Source: Deltaproteobacteria bacterium | Lineage (GTDB): Bacteria; Desulfobacterota; Desulfuromonadia; Desulfuromonadales; JAAYDE01 | Length of the DNA: 35,855 nucleotides | Assembly: GCA_016926265.1 (NCBI GenBank) | Contig: JAFGOW010000051.1 | Coordinates: 1 to 35,855, forward strand | Direction: 5' to 3' | Part shown: one piece after another, positions 16,447-22,984 of the stretch | Layout: every line of letters starts with the position of its first letter | Position numbering within the stretch: position 1 is the first letter of the stretch | Made by a program: the position numbers and the translations under genes | The notes under the pieces: generated by a model | Told to the model about the DNA's origin: nothing | Databases searched by the model: none | The model's input: the letters and a program-made list of their open reading frames with translations, nothing else

Positions 16447-17178
16447 TCAGCTGTCGGGGAGCAGTTTTCGGCTTTTCGCCACGAAGGGGCTCTGAGGGAA
16501 TTCTTTGGCTAGCTGTTGAAAGGTTTCCACGGTTTTCGGCAGGTTGGCGCTGTGGAAGTAGGCTTGCCCCAGCAGAAAGTAGGCCTCATCCTTTCTTCCG
16601 AAATCGGGGAACTCCGCGAACAGCGCCTGAAAACGCCCGATGGCCGCCGGATATTCTTTGGTCCGCAGATAAAAACGGCCAACGTAGAATTCGTGTTCGG
16701 CCAATTCCTGGCGCAGCTCGGCGACCTTGGCGGCGGCATTGGCGGCCTGGGGATCGTCGGGAAACATCCGGATCAGGCTCTGGAAGGTGACCAGGGCGTT
16801 GAAAGTGGCGGTCTGATCCCTGTCGGGGGTGAGCCTCTGATGAAAATAGCAGAGGCCAAGCTTGTACATGACCTCGGGGGTTCTGCGGGCTTCGGGGTGG
16901 CGCTTGAGGAAGTTTTCGTAGGTGGCGGTGGCTTCGGGATATTCCTTGGCTTTGAAGTGGGCTTCGGCGATCTTTAATTCCGCCAGCATGTTGAGCTGGG
17001 GAGAGAGGTAGGCGTCAAGCACCTTCTGCCAGTTTTCAATGGCCTCCCGGTAATTCCCCTTTTCCATCTGCTGTTCCCCGCGCTGGAAATGCTCCTCCGG
17101 CGAGAAATAGGTCTGCTTTTTTTCCAGCAGGGAGCAGGCGGAAAGCAGGAGCAGCAGCAAAGGGACAAGCCATTTCAT
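16447..17178 (-). CDS. bamD: BamD/YfiO-like outer-membrane assembly lipoprotein
   Basis: Lipoprotein component of the BAM complex, which folds beta-barrel proteins into the outer membrane; 243 aa, close to the family size. MKWLVPLLLLLLSAC carries a signal peptide with lipobox LSAC (Cys at residue 15). The rest is tetratricopeptide-like: EEHFQRGEQQMEKGNYREAI, then AEAHFKAKEYPEAT, then RFYLRTKEYPAAIGRFQALF and AYFLLGQAYFHSANL, five repeats in all. The open frame continues 28 codons upstream, but ATG 17178 sits directly at the signal peptide. A separate promoter lies upstream, so it may be transcribed on its own as well as from rpoH. Confidence 0.88.
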   Translation of the reverse strand: MKWLVPLLLLLLSACSLLEKKQTYFSPEEHFQRGEQQMEKGNYREAIENWQKVLDAYLSPQLNMLAELKIAEAHFKAKEYPEATATYENFLKRHPEARRTPEVMYKLGLCYFHQRLTPDRDQTATFNALVTFQSLIRMFPDDPQAANAAAKVAELRQELAEHEFYVGRFYLRTKEYPAAIGRFQALFAEFPDFGRKDEAYFLLGQAYFHSANLPKTVETFQQLAKEFPQSPFVAKSRKLLPDS

Positions 17179-17232
17179 AGGATGCACGCTGACCGGGAAA
17201 TTGGGCACAGGGACGACCGAGTGGACGGCACC

Positions 17233-17262
17233 AATGTATCCGGACCCTTTCCTCGCTGTCAA
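17233..17262 (-). promoter_or_regulatory. sigma-70 promoter for bamD
   Basis: On the minus strand a perfect TTGACA (17257-17262) and TACATT (17233-17238) are separated by 18 bases. It lies between the rpoH stop and the bamD ATG. Confidence 0.5.
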
Positions 17263-17324
17263 TGGCGTTTTTGGGCCGCGTCAAGCAGCGCCGGTCGCTC
17301 CGGCCCGGCGGCCCGCCGCCGCCC

Positions 17325-18182
17325 TCAGGCCAGCAGCTGGGCGGCTTCGGGCTCCAGGATATTCCGCAACTTTTTCAAGGCGTTGCTTTCCAGTTGCCTG
17401 ATCCGTTCCCGGCTCAGCCGGTAGCGGTCCGCCAGATCCTGAAGAGTGGCGGGGCGCTCGGAAAGGATCCGCGCCTCGATGATGGCCCGTTCCCTGTCGT
17501 TGAGCTGCAGCAGCGCCCCATGGACCTGGCTGGCGACGGTTTCCTCCTGTTCCTGCTGGAGGTACTCCTGCTCCTGGTTGTCCCGCGGGTCGGGGAGGGT
17601 GTCCAGCAGCGTGTAGTCGCTTCCCTCCATCAGGGGGATGTCGATGGAGGCGTCGCGTCCGTTGACCCGGCACTCCATCTCCTCCAGCTCTTCCAGGGCC
17701 ACATCCAGCTCCCGCGCCGCTTCGATTCTCGGGTATTCGTCCCCCATCTGCCGGAAGGCGCGGCGGACCTGACCCAGTTTGAAGAACAGCTTTTTCTGGG
17801 CCTGGGTGGTGCCGATCTTGACCAGAGACCAACAGCGGATGATGAAGTTGTTGATGTAAGCCTTGATCCACCAGACCGCATAGGAGATGAGCCGCAGCCC
17901 TTTGTCCGGATCGAATTTCTTCACCGCCATCATCAGCCCGATGTTGCCCTCCTGGATCAGATCGAGGGTCTTCATGCCGTAACCCCGATATTCATGGGCG
18001 ATTTTGACCACGAAACGGAGATTGGAACAGATCAGCCGTTGCGCCGCCTCCAGGTCGCCGTGGCGCCGGTAGCGGGATGCCAGTTCCTGTTCTTCCTCCC
18101 GTGAAAGGAGTTTGAACTGTTTGATCTGGCTCATGTAGTATTCCAGGGAATCGGAAGCGGCAAGGGTCGAAAGATGGTTCAT
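17325..18182 (-). CDS. rpoH: heat-shock sigma factor RpoH (sigma-32)
   Basis: Alternative RNA polymerase sigma factor for the heat-shock regulon, 285 aa. Region 1.2/2.1 begins at about residue 12; region 2 covers NLRFVVKIAHEYRGYGM and the LIQEGNIGLMMAVKKFD core, with the 2.4 segment SYAVWWIKAYINNFIIR. The RpoH box follows (QKKLFFKLGQVRR, about 129-141), which separates RpoH from other sigma-70 members. Region 4 ends with LSRERIRQLESNALKKLR, a helix-turn-helix. Two starts are possible: ATG 18212 lies inside the CIRCE element and has no ribosome site, while ATG 18182 has AAGGAGG ten bases upstream; the latter is chosen. Transcription is probably repressed by HrcA at the CIRCE element. Confidence 0.93.
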   Translation of the reverse strand: MNHLSTLAASDSLEYYMSQIKQFKLLSREEEQELASRYRRHGDLEAAQRLICSNLRFVVKIAHEYRGYGMKTLDLIQEGNIGLMMAVKKFDPDKGLRLISYAVWWIKAYINNFIIRCWSLVKIGTTQAQKKLFFKLGQVRRAFRQMGDEYPRIEAARELDVALEELEEMECRVNGRDASIDIPLMEGSDYTLLDTLPDPRDNQEQEYLQQEQEETVASQVHGALLQLNDRERAIIEARILSERPATLQDLADRYRLSRERIRQLESNALKKLRNILEPEAAQLLA

Positions 18183-18201
18183 GTCTTCGGGGCCTCCTTT
18201 T

Positions 18202-18228
18202 TTGGCACTCATCAGAAGGGAGTGCTAA
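18202..18228 (-). promoter_or_regulatory. CIRCE element (HrcA operator) at rpoH
   Basis: On the minus strand TTAGCACTC, nine bases, then GAGTGCCAA, one base away from the perfect CIRCE consensus (TTAGCACTC-N9-GAGTGCTAA). It sits just downstream of the rpoH -10 box. One arm also belongs to a second tight palindrome, AGTGCT-AAC-AGCACT (18221-18235), giving three half-sites in a row. Confidence 0.88.
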
Positions 18229-18237
18229 CAGCACTAT

Positions 18238-18266
18238 TTTATAGCAGAGACGGCCCCCGGTTTCAA
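18238..18266 (-). promoter_or_regulatory. sigma-70 promoter for rpoH
   Basis: On the minus strand TTGAAA (18261-18266) and TATAAA (18238-18243) are separated by exactly 17 bases. The start of transcription would fall at about 18231, inside the palindromes that form the HrcA site, so repression by steric block is expected. Confidence 0.75.
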
Positions 18267-18295
18267 GATAAAATCCGTTCCGCGTCCCCGGATGC

Positions 18296-18325
18296 TTGAC
18301 GCTGACGGGGCAGGGATTTCATAAT
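18296..18325 (+). promoter_or_regulatory. sigma-70 promoter for the mnmM-mla operon
   Basis: TTGACG (18296-18301) and CATAAT (18320-18325) are 18 bases apart. It fires away from rpoH; the two -35 boxes are 29 bases apart. The leader to ATG 18360 would be about 28 bases. Confidence 0.55.
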
Positions 18326-18359
18326 CGGCAGGTCGGAGGAAAAAACGGGGTGTAACATC

Positions 18360-18947
18360 ATGGACAGGATGGTGGGTCTCGCCCACAAGTTCTTGGGAGA
18401 GGTTTTGTCTTTCGGCGACCGAGCCGTGGACCTGACGGCGGGAGGGGGCCGGGACGCCCTCTTTCTGGCCGGAAGAACGGGATCGGCGGGCAGGGTCTAC
18501 GCCTTTGACATCCAGCAGGACGCCCTCCGCCGTACCGAGGCGTTGCTGCGGGAGCATGGCCTCATCTGCTGCTATCTCGGCTGCGGCGAGATCCCCCGCG
18601 GCAACGGGGTGTTTCTGGTGAATGACGGCCATCAGCGGGTCGGTAGCTATGTGCGGGAGCCGGTGCAGGCGGTAATCGCCAATCTGGGCTATCTGCCCCA
18701 AGGGGACAAACGCCTCGCTACCTGCTCGGAAACCACCCTCCAGGCCTTGCAGGACGCCTTGCCGCTGCTGTCCGCGGGCGGCCGGCTGGCGGTCATCGCC
18801 TATGTCGGTCATCCCGGCGGCCGCCAGGAGGCCGACCGGATTACGGATTTTTTTGGAGGCTTGCCGCCGGCCCGGTGGAAGACAATGCAAACCCGGATGC
18901 TGAACCGGGAGCAGGCGCCGTTGCTGCTGATGGCGGAAAAGCTGTAA
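18360..18947 (+). CDS. mnmM: MnmM/YtqB-type tRNA (mnm5s2U) methyltransferase
   Basis: Class I SAM-dependent methyltransferase, 195 aa, of the YtqB/rRNA_methylase family. Motif I is AVDLTAGGGRDALFLA (residues about 22-37), followed by the acidic end of strand 2 (VYAFDIQQDAL) and the family-typical NLGYLPQGDKRL. Bacillus YtqB (MnmM) makes mnm5s2U from nm5s2U at the tRNA wobble base; this homologue probably does likewise, but I infer that from family membership only. The GGAGG upstream is further from the ATG than ideal. It is first in a cluster of seven genes, 16 bases ahead of mlaE. Confidence 0.78.
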   Translation: MDRMVGLAHKFLGEVLSFGDRAVDLTAGGGRDALFLAGRTGSAGRVYAFDIQQDALRRTEALLREHGLICCYLGCGEIPRGNGVFLVNDGHQRVGSYVREPVQAVIANLGYLPQGDKRLATCSETTLQALQDALPLLSAGGRLAVIAYVGHPGGRQEADRITDFFGGLPPARWKTMQTRMLNREQAPLLLMAEKL

Positions 18948-18963
18948 AAGGAGCGGGAAATTC

Positions 18964-19752
18964 ATGCTGAAATTCATGGAGCGGGTGGGGGACGATTGCC
19001 TGTATTTCCTGGAACAGGCGGGACGGATGGGGATCTTTCTGTTCAACTGCCTGCTCGGCATCCTCCGTCCCCCCTACAAGCTGGGGCCCACCATCCGTCA
19101 GCTCCACTTCATCGGCGCCCGTTCCATCTTTGTCATTCTCTTTACCGGCGCCTTCACCGGCATGGTCCTCGCCCTCCAGGGCTATTACGCCCTGCGCAAG
19201 GTCGGCTCCGAGGGCTTTCTCGGCTCCGCCGTCGGTTTGAGCCTGATCCGGGAGCTCGGTCCGGTGCTGACCGCTCTCATGGTGGTCGGCCGGGCCGGCT
19301 CGGCGATCTGCGCCGAGATCGGCATCATGCGCAATTCCGAGCAGATCGACGCCCTGGAATGCATGGCCATCGACCCCCACAAATACCTGATGGCGCCGAA
19401 ATTCATCGCCGGCATTCTTTCCCTGCCGCTGCTCACCTTCATTTTCGACGTCATCGGGATTTTCGGGGGCTACGTGGTCGGGGTCGGCCTCTTCGGGGTC
19501 AACGAGGGGGCCTATTTTCAGGGGATGTATTCCAGCGTGGATTGGCCGGATATCCATATGGGGATCGTCAAATCGCTGGCATTCGGCCTGCTCATCATCT
19601 GGATCGCCGCCGCCAAAGGCTATTTTCTTCATTTTGAGCGCAGCGGCGGTTTCGGGGCCGAAGGGGTCAGCCGGACCACTACCAACGCGGTGGTACTCTC
19701 GTCGGTGACGATCCTGGTCTGGAATTACCTGATCACCGCCATTCTGCTGTGA
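18964..19752 (+). CDS. mlaE: MlaE-type phospholipid ABC transporter permease
   Basis: Inner-membrane permease of the MlaFEDB-type lipid transporter, 262 aa. It begins with an amphipathic helix and has about five membrane helices. Family motifs: FTGAFTGMVLALQGYYALRK, LIRELGPVLTALMVVGRAGS and the following AEIGIMRNSEQIDALECMAI, then VGVGLFGVNEGAYFQG. Mla systems move phospholipids between the outer and inner membranes and keep the outer leaflet asymmetric. The ATG has AAGGAG upstream. The start is 16 bases after the methyltransferase stop, indicating one transcript. Confidence 0.94.
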   Translation: MLKFMERVGDDCLYFLEQAGRMGIFLFNCLLGILRPPYKLGPTIRQLHFIGARSIFVILFTGAFTGMVLALQGYYALRKVGSEGFLGSAVGLSLIRELGPVLTALMVVGRAGSAICAEIGIMRNSEQIDALECMAIDPHKYLMAPKFIAGILSLPLLTFIFDVIGIFGGYVVGVGLFGVNEGAYFQGMYSSVDWPDIHMGIVKSLAFGLLIIWIAAAKGYFLHFERSGGFGAEGVSRTTTNAVVLSSVTILVWNYLITAILL

Positions 19753-19813
19753 CGGGAGGCGGCCGCTCCGGCCTCTGGGGGGGGCACGGTGCGGAATCGC
19801 CGGGGAAAAGACG

Positions 19814-20620
19814 ATGGTCGAAGACAACCGCAAGGCAATCATTGAACTGATCGATCTGGAAAAATCCTTCAAACAGCAGAAGGTTCTCGACGGGGTGAAC
19901 CTGACCATCCGGGAAGGAACCACCATGGTGATTGTCGGGGCCAGCGGCCAGGGGAAGAGCGTTCTGCTCAAGCATATGCTGGGGCTTCTGAAGCCGGATC
20001 GGGGCCGGGTACTGGTGTTCGGCCGGGATCTCTCCACAATCGGCGGCAAGGAACTCAAGGAGGTCCGCCAGGAGTATGGGGTGCTGTTCCAGAATGTGGC
20101 GCTCTTCGATTCCATGACCGTCTACGACAATGTGGCGCTGCCGTTGCGGGAGCGGACCAAATCCAGCGAAGCGGAAATCCGGAGCCGGGTCGAAGAGAAA
20201 CTGGCCCTGATGGACCTGCAGGGAACGGAAGATAAATTCCCGGCCCAGCTCAGCGGCGGCATGAAAAAAAGGGTGGGGCTGGCCCGGGCGCTGATGCTGA
20301 ATCCGAAGATCGTTTTTTTCGACGAACCGACCACTGGGCTCGATGTCAGCCGCAGCAACGAGATCTACCGGCTTTTTTACAAGACCCAGGCCCAGTTGAA
20401 GTATACGGCCGTGATCGTCAGCCACGACGTTCCCAAGATTTTCAAGCTGGCCGATTATGTCGCCCTGGTGGCGGGGGGCAAGGTTCAGGAGTGCCTCACC
20501 CCGGAAGATTTCCAGCTTTCTCAGAACCCGGCCATCAAAGCCTTTGTCAAGGAAACCATGGGTCCCATATACTCGAGCGAAGAGGAGGAAATGGGTTTTT
20601 ATGAAACGGATCAACGCTGA
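19814..20620 (+). CDS. mlaF: MlaF-type ABC transporter ATP-binding protein
   Basis: ATPase of the lipid transporter, 268 aa. Walker A GASGQGKS, Q-loop LFQNVALFDSMTVYDN, signature LSGGMKKRVGLARAL, Walker B IVFFDEPTTGLD and H-loop IVSHDVPKIF are all present. The sequence between signature and Walker A is that of the Mla/Ttg2A group. It follows mlaE after a 61-base gap and overlaps mlaD by 20 bases. A tail of about 15 acidic residues (SSEEEEMGF) extends past the usual end. No MlaB (STAS) gene accompanies it. Confidence 0.94.
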   Translation: MVEDNRKAIIELIDLEKSFKQQKVLDGVNLTIREGTTMVIVGASGQGKSVLLKHMLGLLKPDRGRVLVFGRDLSTIGGKELKEVRQEYGVLFQNVALFDSMTVYDNVALPLRERTKSSEAEIRSRVEEKLALMDLQGTEDKFPAQLSGGMKKRVGLARALMLNPKIVFFDEPTTGLDVSRSNEIYRLFYKTQAQLKYTAVIVSHDVPKIFKLADYVALVAGGKVQECLTPEDFQLSQNPAIKAFVKETMGPIYSSEEEEMGFYETDQR

Positions 20621-21047
20621 AACGGCGGTCGGCCTTTTTCTGGTGGCCGGTTTTTTGTGCTTTGCCTATCTTTCGGTCAAACTCGGCGACGTGAGCCTGT
20701 TCGGCGATAAAACCTATTCCGTTGTCGCCCGCTTCAATTCGATTTCCGGGCTCAAAGAGGGCGCCACGGTGGAAATTGCCGGGGTCAAGATCGGCAAGGT
20801 GGCGCGGATCACCCTGCTCCCGGAATCCTATCAGGCGCAGGTGGAGATGGGCATCAACCGCGGCGTCATTTTGCAGGAGGACAGCATCGCCTCCATTCGC
20901 ACCGCCGGCATCATCGGCGATAAATATGTGAACATCTCCCCCGGCGGCTCCCCGGAAATCATCAAGCCGGGCGGGCGGATCGTCGAAACCGAATCGGCCA
21001 TCAATCTGGAGGAGATGGTCAGCAAATACATCTTTGAAAAGAAATAG
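20601..21047 (+). CDS. mlaD: MlaD-type MCE-domain lipid-binding protein
   Basis: Periplasmic MCE protein anchored by one N-terminal helix (AVGLFLVAGFLCFAYLSVKL), 148 aa. The MCE domain follows: YSVVARFNSISGLKEGATVE, then VKIGKVARITL, then IRTAGIIGDKYVNISPGG. MlaD forms the hexameric ring through which lipids pass to the permease. It is a little shorter than the E. coli protein and lacks a long C-terminal tail. ATG 20601 lies inside the end of mlaF; AGGAGG is 13 bases upstream, rather far. Confidence 0.92.
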   Translation: MKRINAETAVGLFLVAGFLCFAYLSVKLGDVSLFGDKTYSVVARFNSISGLKEGATVEIAGVKIGKVARITLLPESYQAQVEMGINRGVILQEDSIASIRTAGIIGDKYVNISPGGSPEIIKPGGRIVETESAINLEEMVSKYIFEKK

Positions 21048-21064
21048 CCGGAGACTGCCCCTTC

Positions 21065-21850
21065 ATGAAAAATCGGGTTGTGTTTGCTGTTGTTTTGCTG
21101 TTCTGGGTTATCGCCGCGCCGGGCTGGAGCCAAAGCCGGGAAGGGTCCGAAAGCTCTCGGGAGGCGGTTTCAGGCCAATCGCCGGGGCAGGGGGAAGAAG
21201 AATTCGTCGATCCCTTTGAAAAGGACCCCTTTGATGACAAGCCTCAGGAGCTCCGCATCGCCGACCCCATTGAGCCGATCAACCGGGGGATTTTCTGGTT
21301 CAACGACAAGCTCTATTTCTATTGTTTGAAACCGGTGGCCAGGGTTTTCCGGGTCGTCCCCGAGCCGGCCCGGACGGCCGTGGACCGTTTCTTCTCGAAC
21401 CTCGGCACGCCGGTGCGTTTCGCCAACGCCCTGCTCCAGCTCAAGGTGAAGGATGCCGGCACCGAGGCAGGCCGCTTTGTCCTCAACACCACCGTCGGCA
21501 TGGGCGGCTTTCTCGATCCCGCCAAAACTATGGGGATGGCGAAGAAAGAAGAGGATTTCGGACAGACCCTGGGATATTATGGAGTCGGCCACGGTTGCTA
21601 TCTGGTGCTGCCGTTGTTCGGTTCCTCCAGCCTGCGGGACGGGACCGGGCGGGTGGCCGACAATTTTCTCGACCCTCAGACCTATCTGCTCACCCCATGG
21701 TGGCGGCTTGGAGGGCGAGCCCTGGACACGGTCAATTTCCTCTCCCTGGACAAGGACAGCTACGAAAGCATCAAAAAGGCCGCCCTGGATCCTTACCTGT
21801 TCCTCCGCAATGCCTATGCGCAGCGCCGCCAGGGCTTGATCAACAAATAA
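21065..21850 (+). CDS. mlaA: MlaA/VacJ homologue lacking a lipobox
   Basis: Outer-membrane-associated protein that pulls mislocalised phospholipid out of the outer leaflet and passes it to MlaC; 261 aa. The signal peptide (MKNRVVFAVVLLFWVIAAPG, then WSQS) has no cysteine, whereas E. coli MlaA is a lipoprotein. A 40-residue acidic, low-complexity linker follows. The conserved part starts at IADPIEPINRGIFWFNDKLY, then LGTPVRFANALLQLK, RFVLNTTVGMGGFLDPAK, EDFGQTLGYYGVGHG and the later LPLFGSSSLRDGTG, all diagnostic. It lies 17 bases after mlaD and 21 bases before mlaC. Confidence 0.92.
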   Translation: MKNRVVFAVVLLFWVIAAPGWSQSREGSESSREAVSGQSPGQGEEEFVDPFEKDPFDDKPQELRIADPIEPINRGIFWFNDKLYFYCLKPVARVFRVVPEPARTAVDRFFSNLGTPVRFANALLQLKVKDAGTEAGRFVLNTTVGMGGFLDPAKTMGMAKKEEDFGQTLGYYGVGHGCYLVLPLFGSSSLRDGTGRVADNFLDPQTYLLTPWWRLGGRALDTVNFLSLDKDSYESIKKAALDPYLFLRNAYAQRRQGLINK

Positions 21851-21871
21851 AAGAATTTTGGGTTGGTAGCC

Positions 21872-22495
21872 ATGAAAAAAATAAAGCTGTTGTTGCCGCT
21901 GGCCATGCTCCTGCTGTTTTTTCCAGCGCCGGGCGTTGCGGCCCCGAAGGCGACCGAGCAATTGCGCCTCGATGTCGACCGGATCATAGAAATCCTCAAC
22001 GACAAGGCCCTGGACCGTTCGAAGCGGGAGGATATGATCGTCGAAATCGTCCGCACCCGGTTCGACTTTCAGGTCATGTCCCAATGGATTCTGGGAATCC
22101 ACTGGCGCCGCGCCACAGCGGAAGAACGGGATAAATTCATCGATCTGTTCACCCGCCTGCTGGAAAACACCTACGCCGGGCGGATTGAAAGCTATACCGG
22201 CGGCTATGGCAAGGAAAATGTCCGCTACGTCCAGGAGCAGATCGAGCAGGACCGGGCCTTGGTTCAAACCTTCATCGCGACTCCCACTGCCGAAATCCCG
22301 GTTCATTACAAGATGATCGTCCGGAATGGGGAGTGGCGGGTCTATGACGTGGTGATCGAGGAGGTGAGTCTGGTCAGAAACTACCGGACCACCTATTCCG
22401 AGATCATCGCCAAGGAGGGTTTCCAGGGGCTGTTCTCAAAAATGGAACAGAAGCTGGCGGAGTTGAAGACCGCTCCTCCCCAGGGCGCCAAATGA
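21872..22495 (+). CDS. mlaC: MlaC/Ttg2D-type periplasmic phospholipid-binding protein
   Basis: Soluble periplasmic shuttle that carries phospholipid between the MlaA and MlaFED complexes; 207 aa. Signal peptide MKKIKLLLPLAMLLLFFPAP with an Ala-x-Ala-like cleavage near residue 23. The mature domain shows the family motifs DFQVMSQWILGIHWRRATAE, FIDLFTRLLENTYAGRI and WRVYDVVIEEVSLVRNYR. I chose ATG 21872; a TTG three codons earlier is also open. The stop overlaps the next gene by four bases (ATGA). Confidence 0.91.
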   Translation: MKKIKLLLPLAMLLLFFPAPGVAAPKATEQLRLDVDRIIEILNDKALDRSKREDMIVEIVRTRFDFQVMSQWILGIHWRRATAEERDKFIDLFTRLLENTYAGRIESYTGGYGKENVRYVQEQIEQDRALVQTFIATPTAEIPVHYKMIVRNGEWRVYDVVIEEVSLVRNYRTTYSEIIAKEGFQGLFSKMEQKLAELKTAPPQGAK

Positions 22496-22962
22496 ACCGC
22501 CCGGTTTCCGAGGATCTGTGCCGCGGCATGAAGGAGGGGCTGTCGGCCTTCCGCTTTCTTTCCGGGGAGGCGATTGCTTCGCTCCGGGATCATATGGCGT
22601 GCCGGCTGCTGGCCGCCGGGGAGACTTTGTGGCGGGAGGGGGAACACTCCGATTTCATCTGCTTTATTCTTTCCGGCCGCATTCACATGAAAAAGCAGAC
22701 CGAGTTCCCCGGCAAGGAGGTCATCGTCGGCATTCACGGCAAAGGCTCCATCATCGGCGCGGCGAGTTTTCTGGACGGCAGTCCCCGTCCGCTTTCGGCG
22801 CGGGCCCTGGAAGAGACCTCCATCCTGATCCTCGATCGGAGTAATTTCGACGACATCGTGAACCACCATCCCCGCCTGGCCCTCGACCTTTTTCAGGGCA
22901 TGGTTCATAGCCTTTCCTCCCGGCTCAAGCAGTCCTTCGAGCGGCTGGCCTCCATTTTTTGA
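22492..22962 (+). CDS. cyclic-nucleotide-binding-fold protein without output domain
   Basis: Cytosolic 156 aa protein consisting of one cNMP-binding beta-roll and a C-terminal helix, with no DNA-binding domain. The beta-roll is seen from LAAGETLWREGEHSDFICFI through LSGRIHMKK to the phosphate-binding-cassette region SPRPLSARAL. In that cassette the usual GEL sequence is replaced by GAA (IGAASFLDGS), so the glutamate that binds the ribose in CRP/PKA is missing and binding of cAMP or cGMP is doubtful. The ATG overlaps the mlaC stop (ATGA), so it is translated with the Mla proteins. It may tune lipid transport by a ligand or a partner. Nothing in the sequence says which. Confidence 0.82.
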   Translation: MNRPVSEDLCRGMKEGLSAFRFLSGEAIASLRDHMACRLLAAGETLWREGEHSDFICFILSGRIHMKKQTEFPGKEVIVGIHGKGSIIGAASFLDGSPRPLSARALEETSILILDRSNFDDIVNHHPRLALDLFQGMVHSLSSRLKQSFERLASIF

Positions 22963-22984
22963 ATCCGGCTTCCCCGGTTTTCCC

